Part shown: positions 54,598 through 62,883 of the stretch, piece after piece
How positions within the stretch are numbered: the first letter of the stretch is position 1
Layout of the letters: every line of letters starts with the position of its first letter
Assembly: GCF_030503615.1 (NCBI RefSeq)
Contig: NZ_CP129963.1
Coordinates: forward strand, 2,294,001-2,358,000
Length of the DNA: 64,000 bases
Direction of reading: 5' to 3'
Source: Sphingobacterium sp. BN32
GTDB lineage: Bacteria > Bacteroidota > Bacteroidia > Sphingobacteriales > Sphingobacteriaceae
Made by a program: the position numbers and the translations under genes
Notes under the pieces: model-generated
What the model was told of the DNA's origin: nothing
Database searches by the model: none
The model's input: the letters and a program-made list of their open reading frames with translations, nothing else

Positions 54598-54866
54598 ATC
54601 GTCTCTATCGTCTTTTTAATATTTGTATAAAAGGGCTGTAGTTTTTCACTGATCAGCGATTCGTCGACTTCTATACCTTGTAATATCTGTAATAGTGATT
54701 GTACTTTCATATCCACGCTGGAAAATTTGTTAACAACCACCACTTTAGAGGTCTGCAAGATACATGCGCCCGTACGGAAAGATCCCTTCTCATAACGCAA
54801 CTTGAAGCCTAAGTCGCCATAAAGAACCTCTAACTTATCTAAACTAGTTTGTGTAAGTGGAATCAT
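54594..54866 (-). CDS. Small conserved-looking protein, 90 residues
   Basis: A 90-residue soluble protein of unknown function. It has an N-terminal helix (TSLDKLEVLYGDLGFKLRYEKG), two strands with TGACILQTSKVVVVNKF and a C-terminal helical tail (LISEKLQPFYTNIKKTIETI). No signal peptide or membrane segment is seen. It precedes the MBL hydrolase with a 4-bp overlap between its stop and the TTG start, so the two are translated together and may act together. I do not recognise the family. Confidence 0.75.
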   Translation of the reverse strand: MIPLTQTSLDKLEVLYGDLGFKLRYEKGSFRTGACILQTSKVVVVNKFSSVDMKVQSLLQILQGIEVDESLISEKLQPFYTNIKKTIETI

Positions 54867-54897
54867 ATTTTAATCTAGACAATATAACAAAGCTGTG

Positions 54898-55914
54898 TTA
54901 AACGGTCAATTTTTTCTTGCTTTTGTTGAAAAGCTTTACGTTTGAAAATTCAGTCATAAAACCTAAGCCATAAGCGATCAATTGGGTATAGGCCGCGATT
55001 ACAGCAAGGAACGCTACTTTGAGGCTCTTGCATACAAATAGCGCGTGAAAGAACAGCATGAGCGTGTATAAAAACATAAAGGTATTGCCAATCCAACCCA
55101 ACCAGTTGAAGAAGCTAATTTCATTCATCGTCAACAGATTGATTGCATTGATCATAATCAAGCCGAAAACGCCAATAGTGAAGACCGCAGGCAGCGCATG
55201 CACGGGTTTTAGTTCGGATGGATAACGTTGCCATATATCGATCCTCCCCTTTCCGAAATTATAAGTCTGCCGGTAAAATTGATGAAAATTAGCACGGCGT
55301 TTATGATAAACAAAGGCTTCCGGAATTAAGCCGACTTTAAAACCTTCATTGATCATTCGGATACTGAACTCAATATCTTCTGATCGTCTGGAGAGTTTGA
55401 AACCCTGCGTCTTTTCCCAAACAGCGCGCGAAATACCGAGGTTAAAGCTTCGTGGATGGAATTGCCCAACATGCTTTTTATTGCCACGGATACCGCCCGT
55501 TGTAAATGGGCTCGTCATGGAATAGGAAATTGCTTTCTGGATGGCTGTAAAGGATTTATGAGCCGCATCAGGACCACCAAAAGCATCCCAATGATCGCGT
55601 TCTAAGCCGATCATTACGTTCTTAAAGTAATCTGTCGGAACGATAATATCTGAGTCGAACACAATGAAAAAATCACCTTTGGCGCGCTCGAATCCATAGT
55701 TTCTAGCGAAGCCCTGCCCTTCATTTTCTTTATAGAAATAATGTACGTCGAGCGAATCCTTAAATTTTGCTACAATATCCTCCGAGGGTCTTGAGGAGCC
55801 ATCTTCGACGATGATTACTTCAAAACTTTTATATTCCTGCTCGGTCAAAGACGTTAATAATTCTTTGATCTCAACAGGTCGATTGTAAAGAGGAATTATA
55901 ATCGAAAAGAACAT
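54898..55914 (-). CDS. GT2 glycosyltransferase with membrane helices
   Basis: The 338-residue product has a GT-A domain of family GT2: FFSIIIPLYNRPVEIKELL, VIIVEDGSSRPS, NEGQGFARNYGFERAKGDFFIVFDSDIIVP with the metal-binding DSD, and RRSEDIEFSIRM as the acceptor-site region. The C-terminal third has three or four membrane segments. It transfers a sugar onto a lipid-linked or glycan acceptor at the inner membrane; donor and acceptor are unknown. It starts 1 bp from the next gene's stop, so they are co-transcribed. Confidence 0.9.
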   Translation of the reverse strand: MFFSIIIPLYNRPVEIKELLTSLTEQEYKSFEVIIVEDGSSRPSEDIVAKFKDSLDVHYFYKENEGQGFARNYGFERAKGDFFIVFDSDIIVPTDYFKNVMIGLERDHWDAFGGPDAAHKSFTAIQKAISYSMTSPFTTGGIRGNKKHVGQFHPRSFNLGISRAVWEKTQGFKLSRRSEDIEFSIRMINEGFKVGLIPEAFVYHKRRANFHQFYRQTYNFGKGRIDIWQRYPSELKPVHALPAVFTIGVFGLIMINAINLLTMNEISFFNWLGWIGNTFMFLYTLMLFFHALFVCKSLKVAFLAVIAAYTQLIAYGLGFMTEFSNVKLFNKSKKKLTV

Positions 55915-55915
55915 G

Positions 55916-56866
55916 TTAGATGACTTGGTCGATATGGTATTTATTTCTGTCTGAACCGTTTCTTGCGACTAATTCTGCGACAAATCCGGTCAAGAAGAGC
56001 TGCGTTCCTAAAATAATCGCGACTAAGGACAGGAAGAACATCGGTTGGTCGGTTACATTTCTGTATGGCGTACCATTGGCGATGCTCATCAATTTATCAG
56101 CGATCAGATAAATAGTGATAAAAAATCCAAGTAAGAAGCTGATCACACCTAATGGTCCGAAGAAGTGCATTGGGCGTTTGGCAAACTTACCGACAAAGAA
56201 AATAGACATCAAGTCGAGGAAGCCTTTGACAAAGCGTCCGGGACCGAACTTGGTCGTTCCGTATTTTCTCGGGAAGTGCTGTACAACTTGCTCCTGAATT
56301 TTGCTAAATCCCGCCCATTTTGCGAGAACAGGAATATATCTGTGCATTTCGCCATACACTTCGATACTCTTTACCACGTCTTTCTTATAGGCTTTTAAAC
56401 CACAATTGAAGTCGTGCAAGTTATCGATGCCTGACATGCTACGTGTTACCGAGTTGAATAACTTAGTAGGAATTGTTTTAGTTAATGGGTCGTAACGTTT
56501 TTTCTTCCATCCCGACACTAAATCAGCATCTTGATTCATGATGCGATCGTAAAGTTCAGGAATTTCATCAGGACTATCTTGCAGATCGGCATCCATCGTA
56601 ATGACCACATTGCCTTCGGCTGCCGTAAAGCCTACATTCAATGCTGCCGACTTCCCATAGTTTCTACGGAAGCGGATACCTGTAACATGTTCATTTTCTG
56701 CCTTCAGCGATTTAATCACTTGCCAAGAACGGTCCTTACTCCCATCATCAACCATGATGATCTCATAAGAGAAGTTGTTCTCGTCCATCACCCGCTTAAT
56801 CCAGGCAACCAATTCAGGAAGCGATTCTTCCTCGTTATATAGTGGTATAACTACTGATATATCCAT
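55916..56866 (-). CDS. GT2 glycosyltransferase, bactoprenyl-sugar type
   Basis: I start at the ATG at 56864-56866 (316 residues). An extension of eight residues upstream is possible but hydrophobic and unneeded. The GT-A part has SVVIPLYNEEESLPELV, IIMVDDGSKDRSW, RRNYGKSAALNVGFTAAEGNVVITMDADLQDSPDEIP and FNCGLKAYKKDV; two membrane segments follow (about 225-300). This is the DPM1/GtrB/ArnC-like type, which makes polyprenyl-phosphate sugars. It is the first gene of the glycosyltransferase pair. Confidence 0.93.
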   Translation of the reverse strand: MDISVVIPLYNEEESLPELVAWIKRVMDENNFSYEIIMVDDGSKDRSWQVIKSLKAENEHVTGIRFRRNYGKSAALNVGFTAAEGNVVITMDADLQDSPDEIPELYDRIMNQDADLVSGWKKKRYDPLTKTIPTKLFNSVTRSMSGIDNLHDFNCGLKAYKKDVVKSIEVYGEMHRYIPVLAKWAGFSKIQEQVVQHFPRKYGTTKFGPGRFVKGFLDLMSIFFVGKFAKRPMHFFGPLGVISFLLGFFITIYLIADKLMSIANGTPYRNVTDQPMFFLSLVAIILGTQLFLTGFVAELVARNGSDRNKYHIDQVI

Positions 56867-56930
56867 AATAATAAAAAGCAAAGGTATCATTTTCCAATGA
56901 TACCTTTAGCATATAAACGGTTACGTTTAA

Positions 56931-57551
56931 TTAAGAATTTTGATTTTGCCAAGGATGCGCATCGTCCGATGGCGCAGGGCTTTGGAAAATTGGTCTTTCA
57001 CGTTTGAAAATTGCCGCGAAGATTAGCGATAGTACGAAGTACATTAGAATAGAAACTGCTAAACCTTTCAGGATTTGGCCAATTGACATCTCCGCTAACG
57101 CATTTCTTTGTTGCTCCAACATTTCAATCGTAGTGTCGATATTCTCATCGTTGGCACCGGTAGCTTCCATCGTTTCGATGGTCATGTTAATCGTGTTATC
57201 GATTGCTTCTTGCTGTAAGGTCGGGTTAACCATGTTCCAAACACTTACCCCCAATGTGCCAATTACCGCAGTAATGGCCATCATGATAAAGATGTTTTTT
57301 AAGGCCGTGGAGAAGTCCCAGTATCCTCCTGCAGCTTTTCTTAATGCGATGACAAAGAAGACCGCAACGATCAGGAAAACCACATAATTCACAAAACCTG
57401 CTGCCGCAGAAGAGGTAAATAAAGAGGTTGCCGATACGGTGATGTATAAAGAAATGATGGATAGGATAAATGAAATTACGCCAAGGACAACGCCCTGAAT
57501 AATTGCTTTTTTCCTTACATCTGTCGTGTTTTCAATGGTTTGATTCATCAT
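56931..57551 (-). CDS. DUF4199 family membrane protein
   Basis: The 206-residue protein has four membrane segments (about 16-38, 47-68, 80-100 and 162-182) and a long loop rich in acidic and threonine residues between the third and fourth. GGYWDFSTALKNIFIMMAI is typical of DUF4199, a Bacteroidota family of unknown function. Its start codon overlaps the stop of the acidic-protein gene by one base, so it is co-translated with it. It often stands near glycosyltransferase genes, as here. Confidence 0.88.
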   Translation of the reverse strand: MMNQTIENTTDVRKKAIIQGVVLGVISFILSIISLYITVSATSLFTSSAAAGFVNYVVFLIVAVFFVIALRKAAGGYWDFSTALKNIFIMMAITAVIGTLGVSVWNMVNPTLQQEAIDNTINMTIETMEATGANDENIDTTIEMLEQQRNALAEMSIGQILKGLAVSILMYFVLSLIFAAIFKRERPIFQSPAPSDDAHPWQNQNS

Positions 57552-58228
57552 TATTTATTAAAGTTTATAATTAGTTGGTATAGTGCCGTATTTAAAGACT
57601 TGTTAGCTGCATGAGCCTCAAACTCTTTCAATTGCTCCGCTGAAGGATTTTGGTCTATAAAGAAACCAATAATTGGATAGAACAGTTCAAATAATTCTTC
57701 ATCTTCCGAAATGGTCTTAGTTACTTCCGCTGCTGCTTCAAAGTCACTATCGATTAAGATCTGATTTGCAATAAGATCCTCATAGATGCGATACTCATCT
57801 TGAAACTCATCTTCTTCTACTAACAAAAATTCTTTAAGGAAGTCTTCCAATGAAGGTTCGATATCCTCATCGTCACACTCGCGAAGATATAACAAGATAT
57901 TTAACATCTCTGATCCTCTATCGATTGTCTCCTCTTCAATAGCTTCCCATTCTTCCGAATCTAAGTAATCTTCTTCTAATTTCTCCACATCGACAGCAAA
58001 GAAATTAATCATCAACAAATCGAATGCATATTCGCGAAGCTCTTCAAAACGTTGCTCATCATCGAAAACCGCATCCATCTTAGCTACTTTGTCCATGAAG
58101 GCTGCATCTGACTCGAATACGTCAAGTAATGCTGCTAGCACCTGGTTTGCTTCTAATCCTTCGCTCTTTGCGTATGAATTGATACTGGCTTCTAATGCCT
58201 TTTTTACTTTCTTGTCCATATTAATCAT
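57551..58228 (-). CDS. Acidic helical protein of unknown function
   Basis: The 225-residue product is very acidic and probably mainly helical. No signal peptide is seen. The start may be at 58228 or at the next ATG, three codons later (58219). With the first start it overlaps the dihydroorotase-like stop codon by 8 bp; with the second it does not. No domain is recognised. Its position between the dihydroorotase homologue and the DUF4199 gene in one operon suggests a linked but unknown role. Confidence 0.72.
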   Translation of the reverse strand: MINMDKKVKKALEASINSYAKSEGLEANQVLAALLDVFESDAAFMDKVAKMDAVFDDEQRFEELREYAFDLLMINFFAVDVEKLEEDYLDSEEWEAIEEETIDRGSEMLNILLYLRECDDEDIEPSLEDFLKEFLLVEEDEFQDEYRIYEDLIANQILIDSDFEAAAEVTKTISEDEELFELFYPIIGFFIDQNPSAEQLKEFEAHAANKSLNTALYQLIINFNK

Positions 58229-59489
58229 TGATTAAGGTTTGATTATTATTGATTACTGCAAGTACTTTTCCTGTTAGCTCCTGTCCGAATAACGGGCTGT
58301 TTGCAGATTTCGACTTATTCGTTTTGGCGTCAAACGTCCATTTTTTGTTTGTGCTGAATAACACTAAGTTAGCTTCTGCCCCTTCTTCGATCTTCGGTTG
58401 CTCTAGATTTAAGATAACACGCGGGCCGACAGAAAGTTTCTCTACAATGGCTTCGGCATTCAATCCGGCTTTAACCAACATCGGTAAAACGGTTTGCGAC
58501 GCAATAATACCATCGTATGCGATCTGGAATTCGACGTTCTTGAATTCGATTTCGTGTGGGGTATGTTGAGAAACAATCGCATCGATTGTTCCGTCTTTTA
58601 AACCTTTTAATAAAGCCTTTACGTCTTTTTTAGTACGTAGCGGCGGGCTTACTTTATAATTGCTGTCGAAGCCTTTCACTTCTTCATCTGTAAACACTAA
58701 ACTATGCGCTGCCACATCACAGCTTACTTTTAACCCTTTTGCTTTCGCTTTTTTGATCAAATCAACGGATTCTTCCGTAGAGATGGTGCTGAAGTGGATT
58801 GGTGCTTCATTATATTCGGCTAAGAACAAATCGCGAGAGACCATAATAGACTCTGCTAAATTCGGGATACCTTTCATGCCGAGATAAGTACTCACATCGC
58901 CCTCATTCATTTGGTTTCCACCAGCGATTGAATCATCTTCCGGATGCGACATGATCAATGCATTAATCCCTTTAGCATACAATAACGCGCGCCCCATTAG
59001 GCCTGCCTGTTGTACGCTGTGGTTTCCGTCCGAGAATGCTACGGCTCCCGTTTGCTGCATATCGTAAAGCTCCGCTAGATCCTTCCCTTCTCTCTTCTTA
59101 CTGATTGCTCCTACAGGATAGACATCAACGATATTGCCTTTCGCAGCATTGACGATCAGCGCTACTTCCGAGCGACTATGAACTGGCGGATTGGTATTCG
59201 GATGTACTGCAACAGCGGTAAAACCGCCCGCAGCAGCGGCTGCAGTTCCCGTTTGTATATCCTCTTTGGTTTCATAACCGGGTTCTCCGAAATTAACGTT
59301 CAAATCAAAGAATCCTACCGCTAAGAAGCTATCCTTAGCATCGATCACCTGCAGCTTCTTATCATCTGTTTTGATATTTTTAGCAATCTTTTCAATCTTT
59401 CCATTCTTTACAAGAACATCGACAGATGTGAGGTGCAAAGGATGAGATGCCGAAACTAATGTTGCAGAAGTAATTAATATTGTAGCCAT
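58221..59489 (-). CDS. Dihydroorotase-family protein lacking metal ligands
   Basis: The 422-residue protein has the amidohydrolase scaffold of class I dihydroorotases (TTxxD-like: SSxSHPLH at the N-terminus, GFFDLNVNFGEPGYETKEDI, HPNTNPPVHSRSE, KVSPPLRTKKDV). The metal-binding HxH is replaced by N64 and N66, and the catalytic Asp position near 308 reads SQH where TDH is expected. H182 and H232 are kept. The enzyme therefore should not bind the usual zinc pair and may be inactive as a dihydroorotase. Non-catalytic dihydroorotase-like proteins that support aspartate transcarbamylase are known in other bacteria. I avoid calling it pyrC. Confidence 0.85.
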   Translation of the reverse strand: MATILITSATLVSASHPLHLTSVDVLVKNGKIEKIAKNIKTDDKKLQVIDAKDSFLAVGFFDLNVNFGEPGYETKEDIQTGTAAAAAGGFTAVAVHPNTNPPVHSRSEVALIVNAAKGNIVDVYPVGAISKKREGKDLAELYDMQQTGAVAFSDGNHSVQQAGLMGRALLYAKGINALIMSHPEDDSIAGGNQMNEGDVSTYLGMKGIPNLAESIMVSRDLFLAEYNEAPIHFSTISTEESVDLIKKAKAKGLKVSCDVAAHSLVFTDEEVKGFDSNYKVSPPLRTKKDVKALLKGLKDGTIDAIVSQHTPHEIEFKNVEFQIAYDGIIASQTVLPMLVKAGLNAEAIVEKLSVGPRVILNLEQPKIEEGAEANLVLFSTNKKWTFDAKTNKSKSANSPLFGQELTGKVLAVINNNQTLIND

Positions 59490-59760
59490 GAAGTATGTTG
59501 ATAATCTAAAGTTCGCGAAGTACGTTTGGTGTTATTAGGAATGAAAGCAATAACCCTACAGATCGATCTTTTCCAATGAGCATTTTCAAAAACCTTCTGC
59601 ATACAGGAAACTGTGTTTAGCGAAGACGGGTACAGCTGTTTCATTAAAAAACAAAAGTACAAAATCATTCCAATAGATTGGTAATAGTTTTTAGGATTGC
59701 ATGAAGAAATTAGCCTATATCTTACAAACTTTAAGCTTCCCTTCAAAGATCATATCGACT
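59490..59760. other. Leader region of the dihydroorotase-like operon
   Basis: No convincing gene is seen. A 90-codon frame on the minus strand overlaps the start of the dihydroorotase-like gene by 16 bp and has no domain character, so I omit it. CAAAAGTA at 59652-59659 is a TACTTTTG -7 box on the minus strand, placing the start point about 160 nt upstream of the first start codon. Confidence 0.45.
59652..59659 (-). promoter_or_regulatory. -7 box of the dihydroorotase-like operon
   Basis: TACTTTTG on the minus strand, full match to TAnnTTTG. It gives a 5' leader of about 155 nt. No -33 element is seen at the expected place. Confidence 0.45.
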
Positions 59761-60327
59761 CTACTCACCCCAACGAAAGGTATCAAGGTCCAATCCGATC
59801 ATATCGAGCACGCGGTCTATCACAGTTGCGGCAAGTTCTTCGAAAGTCGCAGGACGGCTATAAAAAGACGGCGAGGCCGGACAAATAACGGCACCAGCTT
59901 GGGTTGCCAATTGCATGTTCTGGATATGGATGAGATTTAATGGTGTTTCTCGCGTCACTAAGATCAATTTGCGACGCTCTTTCAGGATCACGTCGGCCGC
60001 ACGCGTTGTCAGATCGGAAGAAGTGCCTTGTGCAATTCTAGCCATGGTACCCATGGAACAAGGTACAACGACCATGCTATCGAATTTTGCCGAACCTGAT
60101 GCAAAGGGTGCCATGAAATCGTTCTTCTGATAGAATTTAAAGGGATAGTTATTGAAGGATTGGTCATCGAGCTCAAACTTCCACACATCTTTCGCATTAT
60201 CGGACATCACAATACCCACTTCGGCGATTTGATCTTGAAGCTTCACGAGTTTATCTAACAATACTTTCGCATAAATGGAACCACTTGCTCCTGTAATAGC
60301 TACGACAATTTTCTTCTTTTTGACCAT
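59761..60327 (-). CDS. ubiX: Flavin prenyltransferase UbiX
   Basis: The 188-residue flavoprotein prenylates FMN to make the cofactor of UbiD-type decarboxylases. The flavin-binding AITGASGSIYA lies at 10-20. VVVPCSMGTMARIAQGTSSDLTTRAADVILKERRKLILVTRETPLN and CPASPSFYSRPATFEELA are the standard motifs. No ubiD homologue is adjacent. The gene has a -7 box (60332-60339) 4 nt before its ATG. Confidence 0.94.
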   Translation of the reverse strand: MVKKKKIVVAITGASGSIYAKVLLDKLVKLQDQIAEVGIVMSDNAKDVWKFELDDQSFNNYPFKFYQKNDFMAPFASGSAKFDSMVVVPCSMGTMARIAQGTSSDLTTRAADVILKERRKLILVTRETPLNLIHIQNMQLATQAGAVICPASPSFYSRPATFEELAATVIDRVLDMIGLDLDTFRWGE

Positions 60328-60331
60328 ATCA

Positions 60332-60339
60332 CAAAGCTA
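60332..60339 (-). promoter_or_regulatory. -7 box directly before the ubiX start codon
   Basis: On the minus strand this reads TAGCTTTG, a full match to TAnnTTTG. It ends 4 nt before the ATG at 60325-60327. Confidence 0.6.
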
Positions 60340-60486
60340 GGAAAAACTTTGATGATTTTCTTGCCAAGGACTTCGAGATGGAGAGAGGTAAATGTGAGCT
60401 CAACAGTATCGATAATCACCTAGAGACAGCTAGAAATGCAATCGAGCGCAGCTCCATTTAAACAGACAAGGCGGGAAAAGCTGCAC

Positions 60487-61554
60487 TTAGTTTTCGTAGA
60501 ACAAATAATTCTCTTTCGTGAGAATATCGATTGGCATAGGCTTATAGCCCTCAAAATTTTCTTTCTTCAAGAAATAGCGGTAGAGATAATTCAGCGCAAA
60601 GTAACCTTGTTTATCCGGACGTTGACAGATCAGGAAATCAACGATGCCCTCTGCGAGATATTGAACATTGGATGATAAAAAGTCGAATCCGATAATCGGC
60701 GGCTTTTTGAGTTCAGGGTGATCAGCATAGAAACGGCCGAGAAATGCTACACGTGAGTTGGTGAAGAAAATCAAATCTGGCTCGTGCTTTTTAATACTAA
60801 TTTTCAGCTCCAACTCGACTTCTTCATAGTCGTTGTATGGAATATCTACAATATCGATATTGACTGAGGGATCATAAGAAAGCAAATACTCTTTGAAACC
60901 ATCTATCTTCGTATCCAGATATCGGTAATTCTCAATACCTTTAGCCACATTTAGTACCAAGATATTCGACTTCGGCTTGACTAGATAAGAGGTTAAATTA
61001 CCTGCTAATCTTCCTGTACTGTAAAGATCCGGACCTATATATCCTAACGTTGACTTTGTCGGTATGTCAGAATTGATGTAAATGGTTTGCATCTTTCTTT
61101 GATGGCAGGCTCGTACAAACTCTTCCGTCTCCTTAACAAAGATTGGGGCTATAACAACGGCCGTGAAATTCTCCGCGAGAAGCTTTTCACTTTCTTTTTT
61201 AAAGGTACTTACATCCTCTTGATCGTATAAAAATATCGTTGTTATAATTCCAAAAGGCACTAATTCCTCCTTGCCTTTATTGATTCCTTCCAAACAGAGC
61301 GCCCAATAACCCGTCTGGAATGAGGTCTTAGGAATAATGACCGCTACATGAATATTATTTTTAACAGACAAGCTGCGAGCAAAAAGGTTCGGCTGGTAGT
61401 TGTGCTCTTTGATAATTCCCAGCACACGTTGGCGAGTTGTTTCGGAAACATCCTTCCGATTATTAAGCACCCGATCAACGGTAGCAATAGAAACATTTGC
61501 CAACTTAGCTATATCTTTAATACCGAAATGCTTCTTATTTTGCTCGCCCGCCAT
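60487..61554 (-). CDS. LacI-family transcriptional regulator
   Basis: The 355-residue protein starts with the LacI helix-turn-helix: IKDIAKLANVSIATVDRVLNNRKDVSETTRQRVL (about residues 12-45), with the hinge PNLFARSLS following. The rest is a periplasmic-binding-protein-like effector domain. LacI proteins usually repress sugar-use genes near them, but no such gene is adjacent. Its start is ATG at 61552-61554. A non-coding stretch of about 670 bp lies upstream and includes two terminators on the same strand. Confidence 0.9.
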   Translation of the reverse strand: MAGEQNKKHFGIKDIAKLANVSIATVDRVLNNRKDVSETTRQRVLGIIKEHNYQPNLFARSLSVKNNIHVAVIIPKTSFQTGYWALCLEGINKGKEELVPFGIITTIFLYDQEDVSTFKKESEKLLAENFTAVVIAPIFVKETEEFVRACHQRKMQTIYINSDIPTKSTLGYIGPDLYSTGRLAGNLTSYLVKPKSNILVLNVAKGIENYRYLDTKIDGFKEYLLSYDPSVNIDIVDIPYNDYEEVELELKISIKKHEPDLIFFTNSRVAFLGRFYADHPELKKPPIIGFDFLSSNVQYLAEGIVDFLICQRPDKQGYFALNYLYRYFLKKENFEGYKPMPIDILTKENYLFYEN

Positions 61555-61934
61555 AAATAGTTTTGTTTAAAAATTACGATAATTCGCTAACTCGTTCTCC
61601 GAGTCTCCTCAATGTATCGGTAAATAAATCCCTTTTAAAACGAATATCCAAATATATCATCTTGTCGATTAACTCCAAAATTCCCCTTTATAATTCACGC
61701 ACATTACAAAAAACCATTGTTACAGTCGTAATAATTAAAAATAAAGCCCGAATGTTTCTGATTCTTTCACTTAGATTACAACTCCAATAGCATTCGCAAT
61801 TAATAAATTTATATGCAGAGGGATTGGTAGTAATGAAAATGACAACACTCGATTGTAATTATTACCATAATCTAAACTTTACTAAAATATTGCTTAATCT
61901 AATGATAGAGTGGTATTTCGTCAAATTCGTTCAT

Positions 61935-61969
61935 AAAAAAAGGGTCGAATAAAGAATATATTCGACCCT
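61935..61969 (-). terminator. Leftward terminator 1 upstream of the LacI gene
   Basis: AGGGTCGAATA (61941-61951) pairs with TATTCGACCCT (61959-61969). On the minus strand the hairpin runs into a tract of T (complement of the A run at 61935-61940). No protein-coding gene on this strand lies directly upstream. Confidence 0.78.
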
Positions 61970-61982
61970 ACATCTACCTATG

Positions 61983-62007
61983 AAAAACATGCCCTTGGGG
62001 AGGGCAT
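61983..62007 (-). terminator. Leftward terminator 2 upstream of the LacI gene
   Basis: ATGCCCT (61989-61995) pairs with AGGGCAT (62001-62007) around a 5-nt loop. On the minus strand it is followed by GTTTTTC. It lies just before terminator 1, so the pair forms a tandem stop. Confidence 0.62.
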
Positions 62008-62125
62008 TACAAAAGTAGTTATTTCGTGAAAATAAATATAGGGTTGCTTAATAAAAAAGACTACTTGTAGTTGTTTGTCTACAAAAATTAAATAGTGTTC
62101 GTAAACGTTAAAAAAGATTTGTATG

Positions 62126-62133
62126 CAAAAATA
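62126..62133 (-). promoter_or_regulatory. Possible -7 box of a leftward small RNA or leader
   Basis: On the minus strand this reads TATTTTTG, a full match to TAnnTTTG. A TTTG lies 23 nt upstream of it, a little beyond the usual 19-21 nt. It would start a transcript that meets both terminators. Confidence 0.35.
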
Positions 62134-62223
62134 GGAATTAACATTAAGAAAAACACCAAAGTAATAGAAGAATGCCTTTAATAACGCTTATTTAACTTTT
62201 TTTTATTTATTTCGTAATATAAA

Positions 62224-62883
62224 ATGCCTGATATGAGTTTGACAGTCTTAGAGGAATATATTGAAACAGGGAATCATCAAGATTTAGATCTTTTGTTGAG
62301 TAAAAACCCAGATTTATTGAAAGAAAGTACAAGCCATGAAATATCTCCTTTGCTCCTGGCGTGCTATTATCATAAAACACAGATTGTTCAAGTCATGCTC
62401 AAATATCTATCCAGCATAACTATTCATGAAGCCTGTGCAGCGGGACTCAGCGAACAAGTACGATTTATGTTGGAACAGAAGCCAGATGTTATTAACGAGC
62501 TTTCCTCACACGGCTTCTACCCCATTGGGATAGCAGCTCATTTTGGACAAGAAGAAATTGTCCGGATGCTGTTACGCAGCCACGCGAATCCGAACGCGGC
62601 TTCAAAAAACGGGTATCAGGTCTATCCGATTCATGCTGCATTGAGCGCACAACACGATAATATTGTAAAAATGCTAATTGAGGCAGGCGCAGAAGTAAAT
62701 GTTGTGCAATCTTCTCGTATTACCCCAATGCACCTAGCTGCTCAACAGGGAAATATTGATTTGATCATTATACTTTTGGAACATGGAGCTGACATCAGTA
62801 TTAGATATGAGTTTGGCCAAACGGCATCTGATTTAGCAGCAGACAAAGGCTTCCATGATATAGCAGAAATATTAAAGAGCTAG
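62224..62883 (+). CDS. Ankyrin-repeat protein
   Basis: This 219-residue protein is built of ankyrin repeats. Clear repeats include SSHGFYPIGIAAHFGQEEIVRMLLRSHANPNA, NGYQVYPIHAALSAQHDNIVKMLIEAGAEVN and SSRITPMHLAAQQGNIDLIIILLEHGADIS, each with a TPLHxAA-type and a G-DIVxxLL-type helix. A more divergent repeat (about 30-60) and a short helix precede them. No signal peptide is seen, so it probably acts in the cytoplasm as a protein-binding scaffold. It is convergent with the DUF2851 gene, and the two stop codons share the CTAG at 62880-62883. Confidence 0.9.
   Translation: MPDMSLTVLEEYIETGNHQDLDLLLSKNPDLLKESTSHEISPLLLACYYHKTQIVQVMLKYLSSITIHEACAAGLSEQVRFMLEQKPDVINELSSHGFYPIGIAAHFGQEEIVRMLLRSHANPNAASKNGYQVYPIHAALSAQHDNIVKMLIEAGAEVNVVQSSRITPMHLAAQQGNIDLIIILLEHGADISIRYEFGQTASDLAADKGFHDIAEILKS

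Larger units (their letters stand above)
61555..62223. other. Long non-coding region, 669 bp
   Basis: This AT-rich region lies between the divergent LacI and ankyrin genes and has no convincing reading frame. Two leftward hairpin-plus-T-tract structures lie at 61935-62007. CAAAAATA at 62126-62133 is a TATTTTTG -7 box on the minus strand. Together they could bound a short RNA of about 120-190 nt, or a long 5' leader of the LacI gene. Confidence 0.5.

Noticed and set aside
59474..59746. A 90-codon frame upstream of the dihydroorotase-like gene
   Set aside because: It overlaps the start of that gene, crosses its promoter box and has no domain character or favoured codon use.
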